Part shown: positions 23,572 through 35,680 of the stretch, piece by piece | How positions within the stretch are numbered: the first letter of the stretch is position 1 | How the letters are laid out: every line of letters starts with the position of its first letter | NCBI GenBank assembly: GCA_030549335.1 | Contig: CM060194.1 | Coordinates: 59,114,547 to 59,178,546, forward strand | Direction of reading: 5' to 3' | DNA from: Pontederia crassipes | Lineage: Eukaryota; Streptophyta; Magnoliopsida; Commelinales; Pontederiaceae | DNA length: 64,000 nucleotides | The notes under the pieces: model-generated | Told to the model about the DNA's origin: nothing | The model's database searches: none | Seen by the model: only the letters and a program-made list of their open reading frames with translations | Made by a program: the position numbers and the translations under genes

Positions 23572-23812
23572 GTTCCCCGATGATGAGGCGACATCACAGC
23601 GACCAATTTTCATACAGTGATGAGGTAGCCACCAGGCAGGAACCCACTCGTGCGTTAGGCATCCAAATCTCGCGAGAAATTGATTGGCCGCAGCATCTAG
23701 ATTGTGGACAATGGGCGCCTTCACTTGGACCGTCGAATCTCATATGGGCGGTCGGATACGCGCATGACAGCGTGTGTAGTGGGAGACCGTGACGCGCCCA
23801 TTTTACCCATAT

Positions 23813-24059
23813 ATATATATCTTAGTTGCAAATTTTGAGAGGCCTTCGAAAGGGTGTCCTCTTAATCTGCAATCGATGATATACCGCTAAGCATAATTCC
23901 AAAAAAATAAGGGGAAAAAAGAAAGGGAGAAGGTAGAGATATGAGATAAATCTCCAATCAAAACAAATGCATGTTTCCAAAGTAGAACAGCCGAGTTGGA
24001 ATAATGTCATTGTTAGTAGGCGGCCAACGCATAGATGCACTCTACATTTTTAGATTGTG
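23813..24059. other. Spacer, no gene seen
   Basis: A 72-residue minus-strand frame (23822-24040) is hydrophobic but has no recognisable family and is likely chance. Confidence 0.5.
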
Positions 24060-24564
24060 TAGGATTGAAAATAAGTCGAGTCATTCGTAGCAATTCGTGG
24101 CTCGACCTATTTTTTACCTATCTTGACTCGGCCTATTATCAAAATAAGCCACGCTAAAATATTAAATAAAGTTTATTTTTTTAAAGAGGCTTAGACTCTT
24201 AATAATTGACCTAACCTTATAGTTATCAAGTCAAGAATTATTAATACATTATATATATATATATAATTTTTAATCCTTCATATTTTAAATCTTCAATTTT
24301 GAGTTCAATATTACTATTTTTTATTATATATTAAAAAAATATATTAGTGGTGTCTCTTTTATTTAGTTCATATCTATTGTTTCTTTAATAAATAAGATTT
24401 ATTATATTTATTCTAGTCGATCATAAAAAATATGTTTGGCTTAACTGACTAATAGGCTAAGTCAAGCATTAAAAGTTAATCAAACAAGTCAGGGTTTATA
24501 TTCATGACTTATTATAAACTATTTAAGTGGAAGCCTAGCTCGGCCTACCTTGTATCCAACCTTA
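24060..24564. mobile_element. hAT (Ac-like) non-autonomous element, TAGGG type, copy 1
   Basis: Ends TAGGATTGAAAATAAG and, inverted, TAAGGTTGGATACAAG, close to Ac-type hAT termini. Flanking 8-mers AGATTGTG (24052-24059) and AGAGTGTG (24565-24572) match at 7 of 8. The inverted sequence aligns end to end with the element at 45953-46501, with shared blocks such as TAGATATGAACTAAATAAAA (one base different here) and AAGTCATGAATATAAA. It is 505 bp with no coding capacity. Confidence 0.8.
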
Positions 24565-24572
24565 AGAGTGTG

Positions 24573-25373
24573 AAAAACATTAGCCAAAGAACATGTTTTC
24601 AAACTTAATTTTTATTATAAAAATCGCCTCATATTTTATATTTTTTTTCATATTTCGTCACTGGCTCTCGGTTTATCATTGAAAAAAATATAATAAAACG
24701 TCATGTTAAGAGAAAATCAACGTCGTTTGAAGGATTCTTCGAAGTATGGCCACAAAACGTTCATCCATTATATTTGAATTAACTATGGCATTTCATCTTA
24801 ATTAAGCCATAGTATAATTAGAAGTTTGATAGTGGATGATTTGATCAACGAATAGTGATTTAATTGATAGATAGTTGTCACCAAATAGATGGTAGCGTTT
24901 AGAGATTCACTTAAAGGATTAATAAATAAGTGTTTAATAAATTTAGCGACTGAATTAGTTTATTTATATAAAATAACATAAATAGACATAAAATTATAAT
25001 TAATTATAGATATTGTATAAAAATATCTTTTATTCTAATGTAATTGCATTTTTTTCTATTTGTTTACACTAAAAATTAGGATATTCTTAAAAAAAATACT
25101 AAAATTTTAACTTAAAATCATAATATCCATTATGCATCTACTTATTCAAATGGTAAATATTTTATTACATCAATAATTTAAATTTTAAAAATATAATATA
25201 AGACCTCTAAATTACTTATAGTAAAATATATATAGTGCATTTAATTCAAGGATAAATTTGAAATGAAAATTAACCCTCTATCCTTTACCCTCTAACCATT
25301 AATCAAATTAGTCCATTCAAAATTTCTAATTAACGGTTAAAAGCTTTATTTAGCAATTTTAACTTGGTTCAAC
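24573..25373. other. AT-rich intergenic DNA, no gene seen
   Basis: No supported feature; very AT-rich with short homopolymer runs. Confidence 0.5.
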
Positions 25374-25376
25374 CAT

Positions 25377-26568
25377 CGCTACAAGAAAATTACCATTTTT
25401 CGATGGACAATTTCCGACGAATAGAAATTCGTCACAATTTGCGATGAATTTTGCGATGGAATTTCTGACGGTCACAATTGTCAGAAATAAAAATAATAAA
25501 TTATGCAATTTATTATATTATTATTTTATTTTTTGACGATTAGGAACGTCGATATTTTCGACGGATATCCATCTGTCACAATTTCCAACAAAATTTCCGA
25601 CGGTTGTAAAAATTAAAATAAAAAATTATGTAATTTGTTATATTATTATTTTATTTTTTGGCGCTTAGGAACATCGATATTTTTTAAGAATATTTTTTAT
25701 GCGAAAATAAAAATAATAAATTATGTATTATTTTATTATTTTATTTTTCGACGATTAGGAACGTCGATATTTCTGACGAATATCTATCCGTCGTAATTTC
25801 TGACAGTCGTAACCGTCAGTAAATGTATAATAATATAATATGAATAATTTTCGATGGTCACAACCATCGGTAACTTTAAAAATAATTGATATTTGCTTTT
25901 CCGATGGTCAGAGCCGTCGGCAATTAAAATTTCACTATCCCGCTTTTTTTTATTTTTCCGCTTTCTCATCTTTCCACTTATATATATATATATATAATCT
26001 TTCCAATCCCACTCCATTATCTACTTCTCTCTCCCGCTCTCCTCTTTCTCTCCCTCGACGACATGACGACCCGCCCGACGACCTCCCGGCCGACGACCCT
26101 CTCCCTCCTGGACGACGATCGCCGGCGACCCTTGCGCACCCCTCTCACCAGATCTCTCTCTCCCCCTCCAGAATGTGGCTGAATCTCTCTCTCTCTCTCT
26201 CTAGAATGTGGCCGGATCTTTCGCTGGGCGGCTGGCCGGCCGTGGCGTGATTGGCTGCCAGCTGGCGTGATTTGGCGGCCGAATCTTGCCGCGGGTGGTC
26301 GGCTATTTTTTATATTTTAAAACTTCTTTGCGACGGTTGCGAACGCTGAAAGTTCGATGGTTGCAATGACCGCCGAAAGTTTCAGCGGGTTGCGACGACC
26401 GTCGAAACTTTTGATGAATTTTCTCCACCGTCGAAAAATGATTTGCGACAATCATTTTTTCGACGAATCGATTCCGTTGATAAATCCGTCCGTAATGATA
26501 TTACAAACGGTTCTGGGGCTAATTACAAACTCTCTTGACCGTCTGTAATCAGCCTTTTTCTTGTAGTA
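25377..26568. mobile_element. CACTA (En/Spm) non-autonomous element, copy 1
   Basis: Ends CGCTACAAGAAAA and, inverted, TACTACAAGAAAAA, slightly worn versions of CACTACAAGAAAA. A 3-bp duplication CAT flanks it (25374-25376 and 26569-26571). The arms are packed with CCGTCG/CGACGG-type subterminal motifs in both orientations, as CACTA transposases require. The middle holds a (TA)n run near 25978, a CT-rich tract and a GC-rich stretch. There is no transposase. It has the same plan as the element at 58960-60347. Confidence 0.9.
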
Positions 26569-26571
26569 CAT

Positions 26572-27403
26572 ACTCTCTTGTTTTTGTTGTCCGATGGTGT
26601 CTGACTTAGCAAATGGCCGAAATCCATCACTTGCAAGTTCAAGTGGAACATTAAGAGGAACAATATCAAATAATTGATGAAATTCATTAAAGAACTTCAT
26701 GCGAGTGAAGCTATTGCGTGTCTTATTATTGGAAGAATGATTCAGTTATTTACCCTATGAAATTTAATTTTAATAATCAAACTTTAAATATACAACTATG
26801 TTTTTTTATTAAGATTATCTATATGATATCATTCTTAACAGTAGACTCATTCTTCCCATGTAATATTTCCAATCCGCCTATTTAATATACCTTTATAAAT
26901 GGAGCGAACATTTCCCCATCATGTAAGGTTCTAATTAGCCGAGTCTTTGGCTAATTTCGCAGTTTGGGATTATTTTCACCTTTCTCTGTATATACAAGTG
27001 TGCATCCATGGCTGCATGTATCGAAAGGCTTGCTAAGATCTTATCTACGTGATATGTAAATTTTATATCTTTTTTTAATATATAGCTAGGACTCGAGACA
27101 CTACGGTGCCGACCAATTCACACGCGCTAAATGGAGCACTGTCCATAAGTTGATGGAGGACCCATCATTTAAGTTTCACTACTCAAATTAGATCGTTGTG
27201 TTGCATACCTTATAGTGATATATAAGTCTTTCAATAAAAATATTAGTTGAGACGTTGCTTTACGAGGAGTCGCATAATTATCACTCTAGCTCAACCGTTG
27301 TCGGTAAATTTAATATCTTACTATACATGAAGTGTGATAGATTCGACCTCTAGTTATGTTATTGAGAAGTTAAATAAATCAATTGAATGATTGATCAATG
27401 ATT
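26572..27403. other. Intergenic DNA, no gene seen
   Basis: No coding region or repeat recognised. A TATA-like TCTCTGTATATACAAG at about 26983 stands alone, with no gene behind it. Confidence 0.5.
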
Positions 27404-27408
27404 AAACA

Positions 27409-27700
27409 TGTCGAAACTTTAGAGATCATCTCAATTGTACACACAGCAATCAGAAAACAGGAACCTCCAAGAACACCCAAGAATGCTGGAGAGTTCAAGA
27501 AGTAAAAGACATGTACATGTCTATTTATACAAGAAACAAATCACTAGCAGACAAAAGAAAACAACTCATCATTAGAACAATGTATCTGCAGTTGCACTCA
27601 GTAATCTTGCACCAGCAACTCTGTCAACTCTGCAACTCTGCACTTGAAACCTGCACGACCTGCATGACTGTTGTTGCTGCTGCTTCTATATGACTTAACA
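27409..27700 (-). repeat. 3' LTR of the minus-strand copia element
   Basis: 292 bp. The plus strand reads TGTCGAAAC...TATATGACTTAACA and matches 32300-32578 with small indels. Confidence 0.9.
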
Positions 27701-27719
27701 CCCCCCCCCCCCCTCAAGT

Positions 27720-29520
27720 TGGCGGCCGAAAGATATCGAGGAGAGCAAACTTGGATAACAAGTATTCATGTTGACGTCGAGATAAAGCCTTAGTCAGTAG
27801 ATCAGCTGGTTGCTCAATGGTGGAAATATAACAAAGTTTGATGAATTGTTGAACAGTACGCTCCCGGACAAATAAGCAATCCACATCAATGTGTTTGGTA
27901 TGCTCGTGAAACACAGGATTTTCAGCTATCTGAATTGCTTATTCACTATCTGTATAAAATTGTATTGGCAGAACAACTAGAAGATGCAATTCAGAAAAAA
28001 GTTGTTGCAACCAGATTACCTCAGCAACAGTGAGAGCAACACTTCGATACTCAGCTTCTGCGGATGAACGAGCAATTACATCCTATTTTTTGGACTTCCA
28101 CGACACTAAAGATGAACCAACCATTATGACAAATGCTGAAACAGACCTTCTGGAAATAAGACAAGCCGCCCAATCGGCATCTAAAAAAGCTGTTAAAACA
28201 GAATTCTTATCTGCTGAAAAAAATAGACCCTTTCTTGGTGCAGCTTTCAAGTACCTAACAATTCGAAAACCTGCATTCATATGTGACTCCTTGGGGCAAT
28301 GCATAAATTGACTTAAATGTCGAACAGAAAAAGTGATGTTTGGCCTGGTTTGAGTAATATGAATGAGTCGACCAATGAGTCTTTGAAATGGACCTGGATC
28401 TTCTTCTATTGGATGACCAAAATTTTGCATGTGCAGATCATAATCATATGATGTAAACTTAACACTTTCTTCCATAGGAGTAAAATTGGTTTGGATGCAC
28501 TCAAACCTGTGTCAGCAATTAAGCTTTGTATATATTTTCTTTGAGTCAGTATGATGCCTTTTTCAGATCTCAAAACTTCCATACCAAGGAAGTACTTTAG
28601 ATTCCCCAAATCCTTGAGCTTGAGATTACAATTTAGATTGGCCTTCACTTGTTGAATCAATGTGAGACAAGTTCCAGTTAACAAGATGTCATCAATATAA
28701 AGAAGAATGGCTACAAAGTTATCATCAACACACTTAGAAAAAAGAGTGTAATCATTTTTACTTTGTATAAAATTATCAGCTAGCAAAATTTTTGAAAATT
28801 TAATATACCACCGTCTTGAAGCCTGTTTCAATCCATAAAGAGATTTTCTAAGTTTGCACACCTTGTTGGGTACTGAAAAACTAGGTGGGGTGCACATATA
28901 TACTTCCTCAAATAGGTCCCCATTCAAGAATGCATTGTTAATATCCAAGTGATACAGTGGTAAATTTTTCTGGACAGCACATATTAAAAAAGCTCTTATA
29001 GTAACAATCTTTGCCACAGGGGAAAAAGTGTCTTTATAATCTATACCTTCCTTTTGACTAAATCCCTTTGCAACTAATCTTGCTTTAAATATTTTTACCT
29101 GCCCATCTGCCTTGAGTTTGATTTTGAATACCCATTTACAGCCTATGGGTTTCTTGTCTTTTGACATATCGACCAAGTCCCAAGTGTGATTGGCTTCAAG
29201 AGCATCTAGCTCTAACTTCATTGCTTCTAACCACTTTGGATTTTTCATAGCTTCTGAATAAGAGGTTGGCTCAATGAGATCATCTGTAGCAGTTAGAAAA
29301 GCCATATAATCTGATTTCAAATTATTAAAGCTGACATAATTTGACATTGGATATGGAGTTTTAATGACATAATCCTTCATCCACTCTGGCCTTTTGATAG
29401 TTCTCTTTGGTCTCTGACAGTCACTGGAACTAGTGTCTGGCACTCCAGATCTTTGGCAGTTTGAAGTAGAACTACTGTCTGATATTATAGGTAATGAAAA
29501 TTGTATGTCGAGAGTAGGCA
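27720..29520 (-). pseudogene. Copia RT and RNase H region, broken
   Basis: RT motifs: ALEANHTWDLVDM, KWVFKIKLKADG, FSQKEGIDYKDTFSPVAK, HLDINNAFLNGDLFEEVYM, KSLYGLKQASRRWYIKF and the catalytic YIDDILLTG. The RNase H part shows RPNITFSVRHLSQFM, SADKNSVLTAFLDADWA and, at the end, HTKHIDVDCLFVRE with QPADLLTKAL. A clear copia domain set, no longer functional. Confidence 0.9.
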
Positions 29521-29615
29521 AAGAGGAATCAGTGGAAACAGATTGTTGAGCTATGTTCTGTGATGTTGAAGGCCGAGAGTAGGCCGAGAAGTTGAAGGCT
29601 AAGCATTCTGCTGAG

Positions 29616-30750
29616 TCATATTCTGTGATGATGAAGTTGCATTTTGTTGAGCCATATTCTGTGGTGCCGAGGTCTGTCCATTCTGTACTGAATTATCTGA
29701 GTTTTCAGATAACCTAGGATCATGTACACAATCCGGAAAAAATTCCTATGGAAGCACTGAAATATCATTTCTGAACTCTTTAACCAATAAATCTTTTTGT
29801 CTGGAAAAAGGAAATATGTCTTCCTGAAATTTGACATTCCTGCTGACTGAAATTTTATTTGTGGACAGATCAATGTATTTATAACCATTTTGAGTGTTAC
29901 TATATCCCATAAAAACACATCTAGTGGCTCTTGGTCCAAACTTATCAGATATATTTAAATTTGAAACATAACAAAGGCACCCAAATACCTTGAAATGTTG
30001 GAGTTCAGGTTTTTGATTAAAAAACTTCTGATAAGCTGATATATTTCCTAGTATTTGTGAGGGAATTTTATTCATAATGTGTACTGTTGCCTTTACACAT
30101 TCATCCCAAAATTTGATTGGCATAGAAGTTTGAAATAAAAGTGCCCTTGATATCTCTAAAATATGCCTGTGCTTCCTTTCGACCAGTCCATTTTGTTATG
30201 GACTGTATGGACAGGAACTTTCATGAATTATTCCTTTATTACTCAGGAAATCAGTGCATTCTTTACTAAAGAATTCTGCCCCATTATTTGTTCTGACCCT
30301 TTTTATCTTTTCTTTGTATTGTGTCTCCATTTGGACAATGAATTATTTTAGAGAAGACAAGCAATCCGATTTTTTCTTGAGAAGATAAATGCAAGTTAAT
30401 CTACTGAAATCATCAACTATAGTAAGGAAGTATTTATATCCATTGTGAAAAACAAACTTGTAAGGACCCCATATGTCAACATGTAGTGTATCTAATTTGA
30501 CCATACAATTATTCCTTTCTGAATGTTTGAAAGGGAATCTAATTTGTCTTGCTAAAGGACATATGTCACAATGAAATGTCTTATTAACTTCAGAATCTTG
30601 ACAGCTATCAACATACTTGAGCTTCTCCAAAGGTAAGTGTCCAAGTCTTTTGTGCCATATATGAGCCTCCTTGTCCTCTTCTTGTACAGCCATCACTTTG
30701 TGAAGTTGCATCAAATCAGCACTTCCTTTATGTGTTGAGAGGTAGTACAA
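29616..30750 (-). pseudogene. Copia integrase region, broken
   Basis: The pre-integrase zinc motif (HIWHKRLGHLPLEKL ... CDICPLARQIRFPF) is followed by the catalytic core start (LDTLHVDIWGPYKF ... YFLTIVDDFSRLTCIYLL). Further on are WDECVKATVHIMNKIPS and FKVFGCLCYVSN, typical of the copia integrase C-terminal part. Confidence 0.88.
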
Positions 30751-30759
30751 ACCATTGAA

Positions 30760-31116
30760 TTATTTACCAATCAGGTGCAAACTTTCATTGTGCTGCTCCT
30801 GTATCATGCAGCATTGTGAAGAGAAAACAATGGAACAGTGCAGGTCCTTGGTTAGTTGAGAAACTGCTATCAGATTGTACTTGAATTCAGGTATATAAAA
30901 AACTTCTGACAACACTTTTTTAAACCCTATATTAAGAGTTCCTTTGTGTGTCACTGATACTCTACTGCCATTGGGTAAAACCACTATCCTTTTTACAGGT
31001 AATTTCACAATATTATCAAGATTACATAAACTAGAAGACATATGCTGAGATGCCTCGGTATCCAGAATCCAAGGATTATTGTTTATAGGCAAAGAAAGAC
31101 TTGTCATACCTGCCAT
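30760..31116 (-). pseudogene. Copia protease region, broken
   Basis: WILDTEASQHMSSSLCNL corresponds to the copia aspartic protease active-site region, followed by VVLPNGSRVSVTHKGT and VFYIPEFKYNLIAVSQL, both characteristic of copia protease. Confidence 0.85.
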
Positions 31117-31179
31117 GTGCAGATTATTATCCTGATTGATTTTGAGATCTTTCTCAATTTTCTTGAGTATGAACTGATA

Positions 31180-32162
31180 CTATTCTTCAGAAATAGCTAC
31201 CCCTTTATCTTTATCACCATTGCTCACAGCTTCAATTTCTGACTTGGCTACTTCTGAATCTGTCTGCACACAGGCTAAATTGGCACCACTAACTTGATTC
31301 TTTCTTTTATTAAATTTCCAATTTGGAGGGTATCCTATAATTCTGTAACACTGAGCTTTCTTGTGCCCTGGTTTGTGACAATGCTCACATATTATAGAGT
31401 AATCTCTCTTTCCTTTCTGATGCTGATTGTTCTGTTTAAAATTTCCATAGAATGTCATATTTTGATTTGAATTTGTTGTGCTGCCTTTATTCCTTTGTTC
31501 TTCTTCAACAATCATTGAAAAAACTTGATTAAGAGAAGGGGTAGGTGACATTAGTAGTATTTGAGATCTGGATTGGATGTATACATCATTCAATCCCATT
31601 AAAAACTTATATACCCTTTGCTGCATTATGAACTCTGAATACTCTTTGTTTATCTCAATAACAGGTAGACTTGGAGCAATTAATGAAAATTCTTCCCATA
31701 AAAACTTCAACCTATTATAGTACTCCTCGATTGACATTCCCCCTTGTGAAATATTATAGATTTCATTTTGGATCATGTATACTTTTGTGCCATCTTTCCT
31801 CTGAAATCTTTCCTTCAAATCAATCCAGACTGCCCTTGCATCTTGCCCATATGTTGCATTGCTTATTAAACCTTTTGATACTGAACCGATCATCCAAGAA
31901 ATAATTAAGGCATTCACCTTTTCCATTGGAAATGTAATGCCCGATCTACTGATTCAATTGGAAGAGATCCATCGAGGAAAACATGCTTATTTTTTGTGAG
32001 TAAAGCATTGAAGAAAGCACTACTCCAATCTATATAATTAGTTGAATCAACCAATGTACAATGAGTGAGAACTAAGCCAGGCGAATCAGATGGGTTTAGA
32101 AACAGTAGATTATTTATATCAATAACAATCGAAGAACTAGGATTAGAACTAGACGAATCCAT
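31180..32162 (-). pseudogene. Copia gag region, broken
   Basis: Begins MDSSSSNPSS, then LTHCTLVDSTNYIDWSSAF (gag N-terminal motif), ALIISWMIGSVSKGL, ARAVWIDLKERFQRKD and GMSIEEYYNRLKFLWEEF of the copia gag domain. A zinc knuckle CEHCHKPGHKKAQCYRIIGY lies at about 31310-31400. Confidence 0.88.
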
Positions 32163-32299
32163 AAATCGATCAAATCAGTTTCAGGAGATCAGATTCAAAA
32201 GATCATTCAGATGACTGATCAATTATCCTGTTGATCACTTCTTCAAATCTTCCGCTGGTCTCTTCTGCAGAAATTAGATTGAACCTTGCTCTGATACCA

Positions 32300-32578
32300 T
32301 GTCGAAACTTTAGAGATCATCTCAATTGTACACACAACAATCAAAAAACAGGAACCTCCAAGAACACCCAAGAATGCTGGAACTCGTATTGCAAGGAAAA
32401 GGAGAGTTCAAGAAGTAAAAAACATGTACATGTCTATTTATACGAGAAACAAATCACTAGCAGACAAAAGAAAACAACTCATCATTAGAACAATGTATCT
32501 GCAGTTAATCCTGCACCAGCAACTCTGCAATTGAAACCTGCACGACTGTTGCTACTGCTGCTTCTATATGACTTAACA
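32300..32578 (-). repeat. 5' LTR of the minus-strand copia element
   Basis: 279 bp matching 27409-27700. It is directly followed, in element sense, by the Met-tRNA primer site. Confidence 0.9.
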
Positions 32579-33539
32579 AAATACAAGAACAGATTTTTCC
32601 AAAATTTAAAGATACAGGAAGAAAAACTTGCCAATGATTTTAATGCACAGACATTGAAGGTACAACTCTATTAATAATTTCAGTCATTTTCGAAAAAAAA
32701 ACCTTAAATTATGATTGAGAAAACTTGCAAAATTTCCATATCCATGAATTTTCAAATTAAGAATTAATCGTCTTCATTTATGACGATGGCGAATTCATAC
32801 CATTTAATCTATTCTAATAATTCAATATATTACATAATTTTTTTATCGCTTTCGATCGGGATATATAGTTGACTAGGAAATAATTAAATTATTGTAGTAA
32901 ATTATTCAATGGTTAATTAGAAGTACAAGGAAAATCGCATATCACAATTTAAACGGGGAAAATAACTATGTCATTCACTGTTTTAATATTATTGTGTCGA
33001 GTTTAACTTTAATCATCAAATTTTAAATTTATAGTTGTAATTCTTTTATCAAAATTATTTCTAAAAGAAATTGCACCGTTCATGTATATGTTGGATGGCA
33101 CAATAGTTAAGTTAAAATTTGATCGATACAATTAGACTTTAATGTTAATATTCCATTTTATATTTCTCATTTGCCTATCTAATATATGAACAAATGGAGT
33201 GAAAATTTTATCATAACCATCAAAGTTTAAATAATATATCATAAATACTGTATAGAGTTATCCAGTAAAAAAAGGTATGAAGAATGGAGCAGCAGTTGTA
33301 GTGAAAGCGTAATATCTGCATTTAATGCTCTCACCGAAAAAATTGCCGTGCAGAATAATATTTTTTTATGTTTCGTAATGTTTAGAATGCAAAAAAGAGA
33401 ACTCTTTCAAAATAATACCCAAGCACATCTTTATAGTGTTTTACAAAGTTTTAATGAAAAAAATGCCAGAGCTTTTCCAGTATACCCAAATATGGCCTAA
33501 ATTTGCAACAATTTCTTCAAATAGAGTGAAAGGCCTTAA
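32579..33539. other. Intergenic DNA, no gene seen
   Basis: AT-rich. The stretch 33240-33320 (ATACTGTATAGAGTTATCC, then GAATGGAGCAGC) has a diverged copy at about 35265-35335, so the local repeat described next may start here. Confidence 0.45.
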
Positions 33540-34204
33540 TTTTTACTGGAAAGGTTTCAAATATGGTGAGTAGTTGGAAGGGTGAGCTTGCTAGCTTTGT
33601 TATACTTTTCTATTGATGATAAACGTCATGTCTGTGAAGACTTGGGAATGAGCCACAAGTTTCTTACTCTACCATGCACATTGCACAATTTTGTTTCTCA
33701 TTTTCGACAAGTCTCTTGTTTTCTATCATTTTCATTGACTCACAAGTCAATTTTCTTTCATTTTTTTATTTTTATTTCACTAAAAAAATTTCTGATTTGT
33801 ACACCACAATCATCATATACATAAAACAAAAGTGTCATATTCAGACCATTAGACGAAGGAAGCATGTTGCATGCACGTCTCCAACGCAGTCATCTTCATC
33901 ATAATCAGCAAAAATAATTAAGAAACGTTTAATTAATAAAGAAACATTTTATAATGATAAATGATATATGCTGACGACTGCGTTGTTATGCATCATAATC
34001 AGCATCCGTTCTATTCGGATTGTTATGCATTTGTATTGATGATAAATGAGAACATTTTCTACTGTGCACATTGCACTTTTTTTTTCTCATTTTCATTGAC
34101 TCACAAGTCTTTTTTGGTTTTCTATAATTCTTATTGACTCGATCACAAGCCAATATTCTTTCATCTTGATTTTTATTGCACTAAAAAATATTTCTCGTTT
34201 ATAC

Positions 34205-34913
34205 CAATATTTTCAGAATAGGACCGGCGATCGGTTCGGGTTCCTTACTAGGTCACGGTTGGACCGATCCGATCGGAGTTCGATCGGATTGAACCGAATT
34301 TTATTAAAATAATATTATTTATAATAATTATAAATATATAATATAAATTATATGATATAGTATATGAATATTATACTAATAACCTATTAATAATGTTAGA
34401 AATTAATATAACACATTTTTTATTTATTAATTTTTTTAATAATGATTAACATATAAATATAAATAGATCATTATTGATTTATTATTTATTAATGATAGAT
34501 GCTATATTAATAAATTTCATCTTAAATTATTATTATTTCTCTTTTTCTTTAAAACTTTCCTTTTTATTTCCTTTATTTATGTCTTTTATAATTTTTCATT
34601 TTAATGTTATTTAATTTTAAATACTTACCTTTTTATTTTAATTTTTATTTAATTTCAGACATGTCATATTCCCTCCTTTTTTACCTTTGTTATATTTATT
34701 TCCTTATTCCTTTTTTAACTTTCCTTTTTTTTTATTTTTTAATTTTATTCTTCAAAATCTACATTGAACCGGTTCAATTAATCCATTTCAACCGGTCGGT
34801 TCAATCGATTTTTCCCAGTTCAATGCTAAAAATAATTTTAACATCAAAACGAATCTAATTTCTGACCGATTCATGATTGAACCGACCGATCCGACCCCAT
34901 TTTGATAACATTG
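34205..34913. mobile_element. hAT non-autonomous element, CAATGTT type, copy A
   Basis: Ends CAATATTTTCAGAATAGG and, inverted, CAATGTTATCAAAATGGG, with GATCGGTTCGG/CCGACCGATCCG-rich subterminal arms around a very AT-rich core. The 8-mers GTTTATAC and GTTTGTAA flank it; the unbroken paralogous stretch at about 33793 reads ATTTGTACACCAC, consistent with a single target copy. 709 bp, no coding. Confidence 0.75.
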
Positions 34914-35417
34914 GTTTGTAAACCACAATCATACACAAACAAAAGTGTCATATTCAGACTTTATGTTCACGTTCAAAATTCCCATTATTTTGCTGGAACT
35001 GCATATATGCATGGATACGGCAGCGACACGTTGAAGCAAACACATGCCAACCCTTCGGGAAGACCATTCGAGTCGACAAAGGAAGCAAGTTCCATGCACG
35101 TCTCCAACGCTTGCAGTCGTCAGCATCATTAATCAGCAAAATCATTAAGAAACGTTTAACTAATAAAGAAACATTTCATAATGTTTTATAATATATTATA
35201 ATAACCTATTCTTTTTTAGTATTATAAAAATATCATAATAAGCCAAAAATTAATAATATATTATAAATACTGTAAAATTATTCGGTGAGAAAATATATAA
35301 AGAATGGTGTCGTAATTGCAATAACACATCAGAAAATCAGAACTTGATCAAATTCTACGAAAAATTAGCAAGAAGAAAAAATGTGACCCTAACTCAAGAA
35401 CTTGAATTCTTGTTGAA

Positions 35418-35464
35418 ACGGACACTTTTTCGAATCGTCGTCCGGTCCGATCCTAATAACATTG
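35418..35464. mobile_element. Fragment of a CAATGTT-type hAT right end
   Basis: GTCCGGTCCGATCCTAATAACATTG resembles the right terminus of the element ending at 34913. No left end was seen. Confidence 0.5.
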
Positions 35465-35680
35465 ATAAAAAAAACTACAATGAGTAGATAATATCCCTAT
35501 ATTCCTATATATGTTGCAAAAAATCACAAAAAAAACTGAAGGACCAGATCAATTTCTTGAAGGTGCCTAATTATTATATATGGAAAAGAGATGCTTCAAC
35601 AAGTGACTCTTTGAATAAGTATGGAAGTCTTTAATAATTTCAACAATTTCTTGAACGAGCCACAAGTCAATTTTCTTTCA

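Larger units (their letters stand above)
17909..23812. mobile_element. Non-autonomous TIR DNA transposon, split by an LTR element
   Basis: The left end ATATGGGTAAAATGGGCGTG and the inverted right end ATATGGGTAAAATGGGCGCG share about 60 bp of imperfect TIR (further blocks GTCTCC, CACAC and GCGCGTATCC). Removing the nested LTR element (18544-23571 plus one GTTCC) leaves an element of about 870 bp. Its left arm holds a 300-bp CT-rich tract. There is no transposase. The target duplication cannot be resolved within the flanking TA tract, so the superfamily is uncertain; long GC-rich TIRs would suit a MULE. Confidence 0.7.
27409..32578 (-). mobile_element. Ty1/copia retrotransposon, full length, broken
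   Basis: 5.2-kb minus-strand element: 5' LTR 32300-32578, primer site TGGTATCAGAGC (plus 32288-32299), gag, protease, integrase, RT, RNase H, then a 13-G purine tract (plus 27701-27713) and 3' LTR 27409-27700. LTRs run TGTTAAGTC...GTTTCGACA in element sense. Flanking 5-mers AAACA and AAATA match at 4 of 5. The gene order PR-INT-RT-RH is copia type. It is broken at roughly eight places, and the LTRs differ by a few substitutions and small indels, so it is moderately old. Confidence 0.92.
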
